This document shows, piece after piece, positions 53,824 through 62,912 of a stretch of DNA of 64,000 nt (positions are counted from its first letter, which is position 1; each line of letters starts with the position of its first letter). The notes beneath the pieces are model-generated. The model was given only the letters and a program-made list of their open reading frames with translations. It did not search any database and was not told the DNA's origin. Source of the DNA: Acidimicrobiia bacterium (GTDB lineage Bacteria; Actinomycetota; Acidimicrobiia; Acidimicrobiales; MedAcidi-G1); NCBI GenBank assembly GCA_012959995.1, contig DUCC01000009.1, forward strand, positions 64,328 through 128,327, in the 5' to 3' direction. A program made the translations under genes and the position numbers.

Positions 53824-54669
53824 GTGGACATTCTTCATATTACGGACTTGCATTTTGGCCCCTATCACTGGTTGGCCGACGACCAAGAGTTACTGGAGCG
53901 GCTCAACGCTTTTGACGCTGACCTGGTATTCAACACCGGGGATTCCACCTCTGACTCGCTCCCCGAAGAGTTTGCTGCGGTGCAGGCATTTCTTTCCGGA
54001 TTGCAGTGCCCCAACGTGGTTTCCATCATGGGTAATCACGACAAATATGTCAAACGCTCCCAAGAACTCTTTCGCCAGTACCTTTACGACGGACCGTTTT
54101 TGGAACCCAAAGACCCCTCCAAGGTGACCAAGCCAAAGGTGTATCACGACCCACAAAAGATGCACCTCAGCGAGTACCTGGCCGACGTCAACTTTGTTCG
54201 CCAATTCACCATCGGGCAAGAAGAGGTGTTGATTCTCTGCTTGGATACCAACAAGTTTCAAAGCGACTTCGGCTTAGTAGAAGAACAGTTCTTGTATGCC
54301 ATGGCCGATGAAATGGCTCGCCGCACCTATGACCGGGCCATCATGCTGGCCCACCACCCCATTGTGGTGACCGACCCTGACCCGCTGATTGATTCAAAAC
54401 GGGTAGCCGATTTTGTTTTGGATAACCAGATCGAGGCTGTTTTTTGCGGCCATACCCACGAGGTTGACATGGTGGAGGTTTCAGACTTGGTTCGCCAAGC
54501 CAAGTTTCGCCAGTTCATGACCGGGTCGTTGTCTTCGGCCAATGTTTATCGAGACAAAAACATGTTCACCACTTTCAAAAACTTTGGTACCGCGGAAGAA
54601 AAAATCATCATCACCCGCATTGAGGTAAGCCCTGATGGATTGGCTTATCGCGACACGGTGGTTTCTTAG
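53824..54669 (+). CDS. calcineurin-like metallophosphoesterase
   Basis: A 281-residue cytosolic phosphoesterase. All five metal motifs are present: ITDLHFG (Asp/His), NTGDSTSD, MGNHDKY, LAHHPIV and FCGHTHEVD. No signal peptide is visible. It may cleave cyclic nucleotides, phospholipid head groups or phosphoproteins; the sequence alone does not decide. TAGCCT lies six bases before the GTG start. The next gene begins five bases after the stop, so they form one unit. Confidence 0.88.
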   Translation: MDILHITDLHFGPYHWLADDQELLERLNAFDADLVFNTGDSTSDSLPEEFAAVQAFLSGLQCPNVVSIMGNHDKYVKRSQELFRQYLYDGPFLEPKDPSKVTKPKVYHDPQKMHLSEYLADVNFVRQFTIGQEEVLILCLDTNKFQSDFGLVEEQFLYAMADEMARRTYDRAIMLAHHPIVVTDPDPLIDSKRVADFVLDNQIEAVFCGHTHEVDMVEVSDLVRQAKFRQFMTGSLSSANVYRDKNMFTTFKNFGTAEEKIIITRIEVSPDGLAYRDTVVS

Positions 54670-54674
54670 CAGCC

Positions 54675-55982
54675 ATGCCTTTTAAGGAGCTAACGTTTCC
54701 TGAGGGGCTTCGGTTGCTGCACCGCTGGCAGGCCGGCGAGCCAGAAGCCAAGCAACGCCTGCAAGAAATATTTACTGACGTGTTTAGCGGCCAGGTAGAC
54801 GAGTTGTTTGCCGACCCGTCACCACAAAATTCTGTGCATGTTTCGGGGTCCATAGATTTATTGACTCTGGGTATTGTTTTTGACCTGTTCGGCATTACGG
54901 CCAAGCAGTTGTATCAGGAAGATCCCGAACGTTACGTACGGTCTGTGCTTTTAACTTTGAAATTGCTCGGCATGCCCAAGTCATATTTGAGTTGGCCGGT
55001 TTATGGGTTTACGGCGGAGGCTTTGGGTCAAGAAATGATTTACTCAGATCGTTACTCTCCTGGCACCAACCCCGAGGTGACGTTAATAGATGCCAGCAAC
55101 TGGCAAGACCTGCCTCCGGTGGATCTCACCACAGGAATTCCAAAAATATTAGATAAAACATTGGACTTCTACGAACGGTTGACGGGCTTTCATTCGGTCC
55201 TACATCTGTCGGCCCCGTATAGTTTGGCGGCCGATATTTTTGGTCAAGAACATTTGATTAACGCCTTGACCCGCCAGCCAGAAATGGTGAACGACTTTTT
55301 AGATTTGTTGGCCGACCGGGTTTTGGTGCCATGGATGGACCATTATTTTGCGCAGCACCCCCAAGGGTGGGTGGAGTTTTCTGATGCCTCGGGTTCGCCT
55401 TTTTTCATCGGCCCGAGAAATTGTCGTGATGTGGCAATCCGCTCCATTCGGCGCATTATTGATCAAAACCCTTGGGGCGATCGGGTTTACGATGCCAATT
55501 ATCGTGGTGACTATGTCACGCAGGTTAGCCCACGTAGCGGCTCAGGGGCCCGCCGTCGTAAACCGGTGCAGCCCGAGCAGCCAGCGATAACCCTTGAAGA
55601 GCTTTTTGAAGCCAAGCACGGGGTTTGTCGCGATTACGTCATTCGTTTGGCTGACGATCGGGTAGATGTCGAACTTTATGTTGAAGAGGCCATCAAACGA
55701 AATATCCCCCTATTTATGGGAGTGGGTGCTACCCAGATTGACCGCAATACCATGGCTGACCTCTCTTTGGCGAGCAAAGATTTGGCCGCCACCATTAATG
55801 AACATGTGGCGGGTATTTGTCGAGTGGCTAACCACCTCGCGGCCCACGGTTACAGAGACCGCACGCCACCTTGGCCGGGCACCATTTATTTTGAAGATGT
55901 GAGTGCCGAGTCAAGCTTTGAACTCATTGAGGTAATCGTTGGGGTGGTCTTGAGTGAAGGTCGTGGCAAGATTTTGGTTTAA
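54675..55982 (+). CDS. uroporphyrinogen-decarboxylase-like protein
   Basis: A 435-residue protein with the URO-D/corrinoid methyltransferase fold: HLSAPYSLAADIFGQEHL, MVNDFLDLLADRVLVPWMDHYF, and a C-terminal segment FELIEVIVGVVLSEG. The N-terminal half and the Arg/Lys-rich insertion near residue 300 differ from HemE, so haem synthesis is unlikely. Family members include methyltransferases acting with cobalamin proteins on methoxylated compounds. Its stop overlaps the TetR stop through TTAA. Confidence 0.65.
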   Translation: MPFKELTFPEGLRLLHRWQAGEPEAKQRLQEIFTDVFSGQVDELFADPSPQNSVHVSGSIDLLTLGIVFDLFGITAKQLYQEDPERYVRSVLLTLKLLGMPKSYLSWPVYGFTAEALGQEMIYSDRYSPGTNPEVTLIDASNWQDLPPVDLTTGIPKILDKTLDFYERLTGFHSVLHLSAPYSLAADIFGQEHLINALTRQPEMVNDFLDLLADRVLVPWMDHYFAQHPQGWVEFSDASGSPFFIGPRNCRDVAIRSIRRIIDQNPWGDRVYDANYRGDYVTQVSPRSGSGARRRKPVQPEQPAITLEELFEAKHGVCRDYVIRLADDRVDVELYVEEAIKRNIPLFMGVGATQIDRNTMADLSLASKDLAATINEHVAGICRVANHLAAHGYRDRTPPWPGTIYFEDVSAESSFELIEVIVGVVLSEGRGKILV

Positions 55983-56599
55983 ACGGTAGCCATCAAGCGG
56001 GTTAGGGTTTTTTGCCAACTGGCGGCGATGCGTTTGTTGCTGTGCTGCTGGTCTTGTCTTTGTTGGTCCCAGGCTTCAAAGGAGGTCAAGGCGATGAGTG
56101 AGGCAAGCAGGTCTTCTTGGTCATCGGGGGAGTGGCTGCGCAACTCTTGGGCAAAGTGCTGGGCAAGTTGTTGGGTTTGGTTCTGGCGCTGCTGGTGCAA
56201 AGTGGTTTGAACGTCTGGTGTATCAAAGGCCCGCCAACGGATGAGTCGGGCAATGGGTCCGATGGCTTGGTACTGGGCGAGGCGGCTGGCCACCAGGGAG
56301 GTAATTTTTTCTTCGGTGGTGCCACAGGATATTTCTGGCAATTCAAAAAGGTGGGCAAAACGCTCCAAGCATTGTTGGGTGGCGTACTGGCGGAGGTCTT
56401 CTAAAGTCTCGAAGTATCGAAACAGCGTGGCCACGGAAATACCGGCGCGCTGGGCGACTTGCTGAGCAGTGGGTGGGGCGTGGCCTTCGTTAATTAGGTC
56501 AATCATGGCTTCTAAGGTGGCCAGGCGCCCTCGCTGGCTTCGAGCCCGCCGACCATCAATTGGTTGTGGTGCGCTGTGGGGTGGGGTGTGGGAGGCCAT
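55979..56599 (-). CDS. TetR-family transcriptional regulator
   Basis: A 206-residue repressor with an N-terminal helix-turn-helix (TAQQVAQRAGISVATLFRYFETLEDL) and a C-terminal helical ligand domain rich in glutamine (HQQRQNQTQQLAQHF). The ATG at 56599 was chosen for a plausible distance to the HTH; an in-frame ATG at 56638 would add 13 residues. It is divergent from the sulfatase-dehalogenase operon across about 80 bases, where a short palindrome is present, so it probably regulates that operon. Confidence 0.88.
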   Translation of the reverse strand: MASHTPPHSAPQPIDGRRARSQRGRLATLEAMIDLINEGHAPPTAQQVAQRAGISVATLFRYFETLEDLRQYATQQCLERFAHLFELPEISCGTTEEKITSLVASRLAQYQAIGPIARLIRWRAFDTPDVQTTLHQQRQNQTQQLAQHFAQELRSHSPDDQEDLLASLIALTSFEAWDQQRQDQQHSNKRIAASWQKTLTRLMATV

Positions 56600-56615
56600 A
56601 AGAAGGTTTGAGCAA

Positions 56616-56627
56616 AGTATTGATACT
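56616..56627. promoter_or_regulatory. candidate TetR operator
   Basis: AGTAT-TG-ATACT is a perfect 12-base palindrome in the tetR-sulfatase gap. Its size is short for a TetR site, and it may be the core of a longer imperfect repeat. Confidence 0.4.
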
Positions 56628-56680
56628 GCTACTCGCATAAGTTATAGTCTGAAGCAGCCAAGAGCAAGCAAAAGGAAAAA

Positions 56681-58948
56681 ATGCCCAACGCCCCAGAACC
56701 CTTCGCCGGCCGCATCGGAAGAACTCTCGCTGAGTCCACCCCAAGTTTCGTTGAGCCCCCGCACCCCGGCCAAGACGCTCCCAACGTGGTGGTAGTGCTG
56801 CTTGACGACACCGGTTTTGCCCAATTCGGTTGCTACGGCTCCGACATTGACACCCCGAACATCGACCAGTTGGCGGCCGGTGGCTTGCAGTTCACCAACT
56901 TCCACGTGACCCCCTTGTGTTCACCCACTCGAGCTTCATTGCTTACCGGCCGCTCGCAACACGCCGTAGGTATGCGCTCGGTGTCAAACTTCACCACGGG
57001 TTTTCCCCACCAACTCGGGCACATCTCGCCCCAAGCCTCTACCTTGGCCGAGGTATTAGGTGCCGCCGGTTACGCCACCTTTTGCACCGGCAAATGGCAT
57101 CTGGCCCCCATGGAACAGTGCTCGGCCGCCGGCCCCTTTGACCACTGGCCGCTCGGAAAAGGTTTCGACCGTTTTTACGGTTTCCTAGAAGGGGAAACCG
57201 ATCAGTTTTACCCAGAACTAGTTTCGGACAACCATCCAATAGACCCACCGGCTAAGCCTGAAGACGGCTATCACGTGAGCGAAGACCTCATTGACCAAAC
57301 CTTACGGATGATCAGCGACAGCAAAGGGGTGCGCCCCGACCGGCCCTTTTTTGCTTACGTCCCGTTTGGTGCTACCCACGCCCCGCACCAAGCGCCCGAA
57401 GAGTACCTTGCTAAATATCGGGGCGCTTTTGATGAAGGCTGGGATGTAGTACGGCAGCGTTGGTTTGAGAAACAAATTGCCCTGGGGGTTATTTCCGAAC
57501 AAACACAATTGGCGCCCCGTAACCCAGGTGTGGAGCCATGGGACGAACTCCCCGAAGTGCAACAGCGCCTGGCCGCCCGACTACAGGAAGCCTTCGCCGC
57601 CTTTCTTGATCACACCGATGATCAAATCGGCCGACTGGTGCAAGGTTTGGACGACCTCGGCCACCTCGACAACACGCTGCTAATTTTGTTAGCCGACAAC
57701 GGAGCCTCACAAGAAGGTGGACCATTCGGGGTCATGCACGAGATGAAGTTCTTTAACGGGATTCTCGAAACCCCCGAAGAAGCCATCAAAGACATCGAAA
57801 CCATCGGTGGACCTCAAAGCCACACCAACTACCCGTGGGGCTGGGCCCAATGCGGGAACTCTCCCTTCAAGTGGTACAAGCAAAACACCCACGAAGGCGG
57901 AGTGCATGTTCCCATGATCGTCCACTGGCCCCAAGGCGTCAATGAATCTGAACAAGGTACTAAACGCCACCAGTTTGTCAACGTGGCTGACATTGCCCCC
58001 ACCATCTACGAGTTCCTTGGCATTGCGCCACCAGAAACCTTCAACGGCGTAGAGCAACTCCCGGTAACCGGTCACTCCTTTGCTCCGTTGCTCAACGCAG
58101 CAGACCACCCGGCGGTCAACACCTTGCAATATTTTGAGATGGCCGGTAGCCGCGCTCTGGTAGCCGAAAACTGGAAAGCAGTGTGTCGCCACCTGCCCGA
58201 CGCCGACTACGACACCGAACCATGGGAACTCTACGACCTGGCCGTCGACGCCTCAGAATGCAACGACCTGGCTGATGCCCATCCCGAAAAACTTGAAGAA
58301 CTCAAAGCTCTTTGGTGGGACGAAGCCCAACGCCACGGGGTTTTACCACTCGACGACCGTGGCCTTACGCTCTTTGGGCCACGTTTTCGTGATCTCTCGC
58401 CTCACCCCACCAGCCGGCGCTATGTCTACCGCCCGCCCATGTTGCCTATTCCCGCTCAGGCCTCGGCGGCTATTGGCGGGCGAAGTTTTGACCTTACGGC
58501 ACAAGTTGACCGGCAAGCAGGTCAAGAGGGTGTGCTCTGGGCCACGGGTACCGAAAACTCTGGCATCAGTTTTTTCCTCTTGGACAGCCAATTGGTTATG
58601 GAATACAACGCCTTTGGTCAACGCACCGTAGTCAGAGGGCCCGGGCCGGTCCCCGAAGGAAACAGCACCCTAGTTGCCCAGTTGCGGCGCACCGGGGCCC
58701 GCACCGGCACCATGCAACTTTCCATAGATGGAAGCCCCGGAGCGCTGGCTGAGTTGCCTCTTTACATGGGGGTCATTTCTTCGGTGGGTTCCAGTATCGG
58801 CTACGACCACGGGTCCGCAGTGTCCACGCAATACCAAAGCCCCTTTGCCTTCGCTGGCACCTTGCAGCAAATAGAAATTGAGTTGCTCTCACGCCAGTCA
58901 ATAGAAGCAGCACGCGCCCAAGCCCAAGCCGAAATGTCTCGGCAATAA
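56681..58948 (+). CDS. type I arylsulfatase (formylglycine-dependent)
   Basis: A 755-residue sulfatase. VVVVLLDDTGFAQFGCYG holds the metal-binding Asp pair, and Cys80 in PLCSPTRASLLTG is the CxPxR residue converted to formylglycine. FCTGKWHLAP and LADNGAS follow. The last 150 residues form a beta-rich C-terminal domain (SIGYDHGSAVSTQYQSPFAFAGTL), as in mycobacterial AtsD-type enzymes. No signal peptide is visible. A maturation enzyme (FGE) is not in the window. An AAAAGGAAAA site precedes the ATG. It is the first gene of the TetR-flanked operon. Confidence 0.93.
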   Translation: MPNAPEPFAGRIGRTLAESTPSFVEPPHPGQDAPNVVVVLLDDTGFAQFGCYGSDIDTPNIDQLAAGGLQFTNFHVTPLCSPTRASLLTGRSQHAVGMRSVSNFTTGFPHQLGHISPQASTLAEVLGAAGYATFCTGKWHLAPMEQCSAAGPFDHWPLGKGFDRFYGFLEGETDQFYPELVSDNHPIDPPAKPEDGYHVSEDLIDQTLRMISDSKGVRPDRPFFAYVPFGATHAPHQAPEEYLAKYRGAFDEGWDVVRQRWFEKQIALGVISEQTQLAPRNPGVEPWDELPEVQQRLAARLQEAFAAFLDHTDDQIGRLVQGLDDLGHLDNTLLILLADNGASQEGGPFGVMHEMKFFNGILETPEEAIKDIETIGGPQSHTNYPWGWAQCGNSPFKWYKQNTHEGGVHVPMIVHWPQGVNESEQGTKRHQFVNVADIAPTIYEFLGIAPPETFNGVEQLPVTGHSFAPLLNAADHPAVNTLQYFEMAGSRALVAENWKAVCRHLPDADYDTEPWELYDLAVDASECNDLADAHPEKLEELKALWWDEAQRHGVLPLDDRGLTLFGPRFRDLSPHPTSRRYVYRPPMLPIPAQASAAIGGRSFDLTAQVDRQAGQEGVLWATGTENSGISFFLLDSQLVMEYNAFGQRTVVRGPGPVPEGNSTLVAQLRRTGARTGTMQLSIDGSPGALAELPLYMGVISSVGSSIGYDHGSAVSTQYQSPFAFAGTLQQIEIELLSRQSIEAARAQAQAEMSRQ

Positions 58949-58969
58949 TCACCAAGAAAGTAGAAACCC

Positions 58970-59875
58970 ATGGAAACCCTCCGCACCCCCGATGAGCGCT
59001 TTGCTGACCTCCCGGATTTCCCCTATGCCCCGCATTATGCAGAAATCAGCGACCAAGACGGCGGCACCTTGCGGGTGCATTACCTTGACGAAGGTCCCCG
59101 TGACGGCGCCCCGGTGCTGCTTTTGCACGGAGAACCCGTCTGGAGTTACCTCTACCGCTCAGTGATGCCCCCCCTGCTAGCGGCGGGCCACCGAGTCATT
59201 GTCCCCGACCAAGTTGGTTTTGGACGTAGCGATAAACCCACCCAGAAATCTGACTACACCTACGCTCGCCATGTGGCGTGGATGTCGGCGTTGATCTTTG
59301 ACGAACTCAACCTTGAAGACATAACTTTTTTCGGCCAAGATTGGGGTGGCCTCATTGGGCTTCGTCTGGTAGCCGCCCAGCCTGAACGCTTTGCCCGGGT
59401 GGCCATTAGTAATACGGGGCTCCCCACCGGCGACCACCCGGCCAGCGAGGCCTTTTTACAGTGGCAAGCTTTTAGCCAAACCTCCCCAGAGTTTTCCGTC
59501 GGAAAGATCGCTAGCGGGGGGAGTGTTCAAGGGTTTTCTGAACAAACCATGGCCGCCTACGACGCTCCTTTTCCTGACGACAGTTACAAAGCAGGGGCCC
59601 GCATTTGGCCTTCTCTGGTCTGTACCTCTCCAGATGATGTGGAAGCCTCAGCCAATAGAGAAGCATGGGAAGCCTTAAAGAAGTTTGACCGGCCATTTCT
59701 TTGCTGCTTTGGCGACCAAGACCCCGTGACTCTTGGGGGAGATCGCCCCTTTAGGAAGCTCGTCCCCGGTGCGCAAAACCAACCCCACACCACCATGGAA
59801 GGTGGGGGACACTTCGTGCAAGAAGACTGCGGCCCCGAACTGGGCGCTCTCTTGGTTGATTTCATAAAGGCATGA
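58970..59875 (+). CDS. haloalkane dehalogenase (DhlA-like, HLD-I)
   Basis: A 301-residue alpha/beta-hydrolase. HGEPVWSYLYR (53-63) with Glu56, nucleophile Asp124 in FGQDWGG, a likely acid in CFGDQDPV (about 250) and His281 in GGGHFVQED match the haloalkane dehalogenase catalytic layout, even in numbering to DhlA. The reaction releases halide and an alcohol from halogenated alkanes. An epoxide hydrolase is less likely, given the DhlA-type HGEP-W motif. It begins 21 bases after the sulfatase and overlaps the SRPBCC gene by ATGA. Confidence 0.88.
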   Translation: METLRTPDERFADLPDFPYAPHYAEISDQDGGTLRVHYLDEGPRDGAPVLLLHGEPVWSYLYRSVMPPLLAAGHRVIVPDQVGFGRSDKPTQKSDYTYARHVAWMSALIFDELNLEDITFFGQDWGGLIGLRLVAAQPERFARVAISNTGLPTGDHPASEAFLQWQAFSQTSPEFSVGKIASGGSVQGFSEQTMAAYDAPFPDDSYKAGARIWPSLVCTSPDDVEASANREAWEALKKFDRPFLCCFGDQDPVTLGGDRPFRKLVPGAQNQPHTTMEGGGHFVQEDCGPELGALLVDFIKA

Positions 59876-60333
59876 TCGAACTCACCGACCAAACCCAAGT
59901 GCCCCAAACGGCTACAGAAGTATGGGCTTTGCTTAGCGATTTTGGGGCCATCAGCGGTTGGGCAGACAACGTGGACCATTCCTGTTTGCTTTCCGACCAG
60001 ACCTCGGGCTTGGGCACGGTGCGTCGTATTCAAAGTGGCCGCAACGTGGTGGTAGAAACCGTCACCATCTGGCAGCCAGAAACTTCGCTAGCTTACCGCA
60101 TCACCGGACTGCCCCCGGTTATTAAATTGTTATCTAACGCCTGGACGCTCGAATCAAACTCGCAAGGCACCCTGGTGACCTTGGCCACCCGTATAGATGC
60201 CGGGCCACGGCCACCACAAAAAGTGATCGCCAAAGCGGTGGGCCGCAAGATGGCCAAAGCCGCCGAACAAATGCTCAGCGGGCTAGCCGCCGCACTAACT
60301 GCACCAAGCGCATCGGAGAACTCTCATGAATAA
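59872..60333 (+). CDS. SRPBCC-family ligand-binding/cyclase-like protein
   Basis: A 153-residue helix-grip protein: an opening IELTDQTQVPQTATEVWALLSDFGAISGWADNV-type N-terminus, a central strand set with AYRITGLPP, and a long C-terminal helix (VGRKMAKAAEQMLSGLAAALT). Such proteins bind hydrophobic ligands or act as cyclases. The start overlaps the dehalogenase stop, and the stop overlaps the next sulfatase start by eight bases, so it is tied to this operon. The ligand is unknown. Confidence 0.8.
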   Translation: MIELTDQTQVPQTATEVWALLSDFGAISGWADNVDHSCLLSDQTSGLGTVRRIQSGRNVVVETVTIWQPETSLAYRITGLPPVIKLLSNAWTLESNSQGTLVTLATRIDAGPRPPQKVIAKAVGRKMAKAAEQMLSGLAAALTAPSASENSHE

Positions 60334-62893
60334 ACCCGACATCGTCATCATCATGACCGACGAAGAACGGGCCGCCCCGAGTTACGAGTCGGAGGCCCTT
60401 ACTCAGTGGCGCAGCGACACCCTGGGCGGTCGAAAATGGTTCACCGATAATGGGGTGGACTTTGGCCGCCACTACACCGGTTCTTTGGCTTGTGTGCCCA
60501 GTCGTCCCACCCTCTTTACCGGGCAATACCCCGACGTTCATGGGGTCACTCAAACCAATGGTTTAGGAAAAATGGCCAACGACAGCCGCCTGCGCTGGCT
60601 GCGCCCCCACGAAGTGCCCACCTTGGGCAACTGGTTTCGGGCCGCTGGTTACGACACCCATTACGACGGAAAATGGCACATATCTCATGCCGATCTTTTC
60701 GACCCAGAAACCGGTCAACCATTGGCCACCAACGACGCCCAGGGTGTTGTTGATGAACAAGCGGTTACTACCTACCTTGATGCCGACCCGTTAGGTTCCT
60801 TTGGTTTCTCAGGTTGGGTAGGCCCAGAGCCCCACGGGGGCATACTGGCCAATTCGGGTTACTGTCGCGACCCGCTGATTGCCCAACGAGTGGTGGCCTG
60901 GCTCAAAGACCGCTACGCCCGTAGGGCTGCCGGCGAAGTCGACGCTCAAAAACCGTTCTTACTGGTGGCGAGTTTTGTGAACCCGCACGACATCGTACTT
61001 TTCCCTGTTTGGCAACGGCGGGGCTTTCCTTTTGAGCCGTCGTCTCTAGACCCGCCTGCGGTACCCCCTTCGCCCACCGATGACGAAGACCTGGCCAGCA
61101 AACCAGCCGCCCAAATCGCTTACCGCTCGGCCTACCCCTCGGGTTATGGGCCGCCGGCGGTGGTGACCAAGACCTACCAGAAAAATGCGCAAGAATACCG
61201 TGATCTCTACTATCGCCTGCACGCCGAGGGCGACTCCGCCATTGACCAAGTGCGCCGAGCGGTCACCGAAAACGGTTCCACTGATGCGCTGCTGGTGCGC
61301 ACTTCCGACCATGGCGATTTACTTGGGGCACACGGAGGACTCCATCAGAAATGGTTCAACCTCTACGACGAAGCCACCCGGGTTCCCTTCACGGTGGCCG
61401 GATTAGGGAACCAAGCGCTACAACCCCAGCGGGTCAACAGCGCAGCAACCTCTCATGTGGATATGGTGCCCACCTTGTTGGCGGCCGCCGGCATAGACCA
61501 AGAGTCCACCGCTGAAGAGTTGCGCAAAACCTTTTCCGAAGTGCACCCGTTGCCTGGCAAGAACTTGCTTCCAGCGCTTCGCCAAGAAGTAGACCACGAC
61601 GAAAGCCGGTCTGTTTACTTGATGACCAGGGACAACATGTTGGAGGGCGACAGCGAAGCCAGCGGAATGGCCCGCAAACTGGGTAAAGCCGACAACCCGC
61701 CCATGCCATTACGTATTCAAGTGCCGGCCCACGTGGCAGCTAACTTTGAAGGGCTTGTATCTCGAGTGGCTACCCATGATGAACCTACAGGCTTGGGCCA
61801 TCTATGGAAAATCGTCCGCACCTATGACGACCCGGACACCTGGACAGAACCCGGGGTACGTCACATGGCCGCTACCGGTATCGGTGGTCCCACTTATCGC
61901 ACCAAAGCGTTGCCCGACCAATGGGAACTCTACGACCTTGACGCTGACCCCAACGAAGCAACCAACCGGGCCACCGACCCAAAGGCCGCTCCAGTGTTTG
62001 GCATTTTGACCGAAAGGCTAAAACAAGAACAACGGCGCTGCTTGCCCGAACGAAACAAGCCATGGCCCTACGCCCAGCGACCCACCAAGGAAAAAATGAA
62101 AAGCAAAACACCTCCACCTCCCGCACGACTGCTTCGTAAAGGTCTGCAGCGATTGGGCATGCACCCCGAAGACGCAGCGGAGGTCAGCTTTGATTTAAGC
62201 GGACACCGAGCCCTGGTGGTAGCTACTAACGCCGCCGTCTTAGAAATTGGTAAACCTACCGGTGTCTTCGCCAGCGAAATGACCGTTCCCTACTATGCAT
62301 TCCTGGATTCAGGGATGCAAGTGGATATAGCGAGCCCACTTGGGGGAGTGGTACCCGTGGACCCCAAGTCTCTGAAACCGGTGCTGCGCACCCCCAGCGA
62401 TGACCGTTTTCTTGGTGATAAAGAATTTCAAGCAAAAGTTAGCGATTCGCTAGCCATAGAAGGCCTAGATATGGCCAACTATGACGTGGTCTTTTTAGCG
62501 GGTGGTTGGGGAGCGTCTTTTGACTTTGGTTTCTCGCAAGTTTTGGGTCAAAAAATGACCGAAGCCAATGCGCTCAACCGGGTTATTGGTGGAGTATGCC
62601 ATGGCCCTCTCGGTTTGCTCAATGCTAAAGACGCCAATGGTGAAGATCTTGTCAAAGGTCGGCGCATCTCTGCGGTGACCGATAAGCAAATTTCCGAATT
62701 GGGTATTGGCAACACCCCCCACCACCCGGAAACCGAACTGCGAGCCCACGGTGCGGTCTTCGAAAGCGCCACCAAGTTTCGTGACCCATTAGCCAACCAC
62801 TGGGTGGTCGATGGCAACTTAGTTACCGGCCAAAACCAGAACGCCGCCCCCATGGTGGCTCGAGAAATGATGGAGTTGTTGGAAAAGCGCTAA
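60326..62893 (+). CDS. sulfatase fused to a DJ-1/PfpI domain
   Basis: An 855-residue two-domain protein. Residues 1 to about 590 are a formylglycine sulfatase: IVIIMTDEERAAPSYE, Cys56 in ACVPSRPTLFTG (CxPSR), HYDGKWHI, RTSDHGDLLGAHGG and WELYDLDADPNEATN. After a basic, proline-rich linker (about 590-615), residues 625-855 form a DJ-1/PfpI (Hsp31-like) domain: HRALVVATNAAVL, DVVFLAGGWGASFDF, and GGVCHGPLGLL with nucleophile Cys758. Sulfatase and DJ-1/PfpI domains normally occur in separate proteins. It may couple desulfation to carbonyl or glycation repair (inference). Confidence 0.88.
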   Translation: MNKPDIVIIMTDEERAAPSYESEALTQWRSDTLGGRKWFTDNGVDFGRHYTGSLACVPSRPTLFTGQYPDVHGVTQTNGLGKMANDSRLRWLRPHEVPTLGNWFRAAGYDTHYDGKWHISHADLFDPETGQPLATNDAQGVVDEQAVTTYLDADPLGSFGFSGWVGPEPHGGILANSGYCRDPLIAQRVVAWLKDRYARRAAGEVDAQKPFLLVASFVNPHDIVLFPVWQRRGFPFEPSSLDPPAVPPSPTDDEDLASKPAAQIAYRSAYPSGYGPPAVVTKTYQKNAQEYRDLYYRLHAEGDSAIDQVRRAVTENGSTDALLVRTSDHGDLLGAHGGLHQKWFNLYDEATRVPFTVAGLGNQALQPQRVNSAATSHVDMVPTLLAAAGIDQESTAEELRKTFSEVHPLPGKNLLPALRQEVDHDESRSVYLMTRDNMLEGDSEASGMARKLGKADNPPMPLRIQVPAHVAANFEGLVSRVATHDEPTGLGHLWKIVRTYDDPDTWTEPGVRHMAATGIGGPTYRTKALPDQWELYDLDADPNEATNRATDPKAAPVFGILTERLKQEQRRCLPERNKPWPYAQRPTKEKMKSKTPPPPARLLRKGLQRLGMHPEDAAEVSFDLSGHRALVVATNAAVLEIGKPTGVFASEMTVPYYAFLDSGMQVDIASPLGGVVPVDPKSLKPVLRTPSDDRFLGDKEFQAKVSDSLAIEGLDMANYDVVFLAGGWGASFDFGFSQVLGQKMTEANALNRVIGGVCHGPLGLLNAKDANGEDLVKGRRISAVTDKQISELGIGNTPHHPETELRAHGAVFESATKFRDPLANHWVVDGNLVTGQNQNAAPMVAREMMELLEKR

Positions 62894-62912
62894 AGCAGCC
62901 TTAAGAACTGCT

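Noticed and set aside
54675..55982. HemE (uroporphyrinogen decarboxylase of haem synthesis)
   Set aside because: The N-terminal signature of HemE is missing, the protein is much longer, and there is an Arg/Lys-rich insertion; only URO-D-like is supported.
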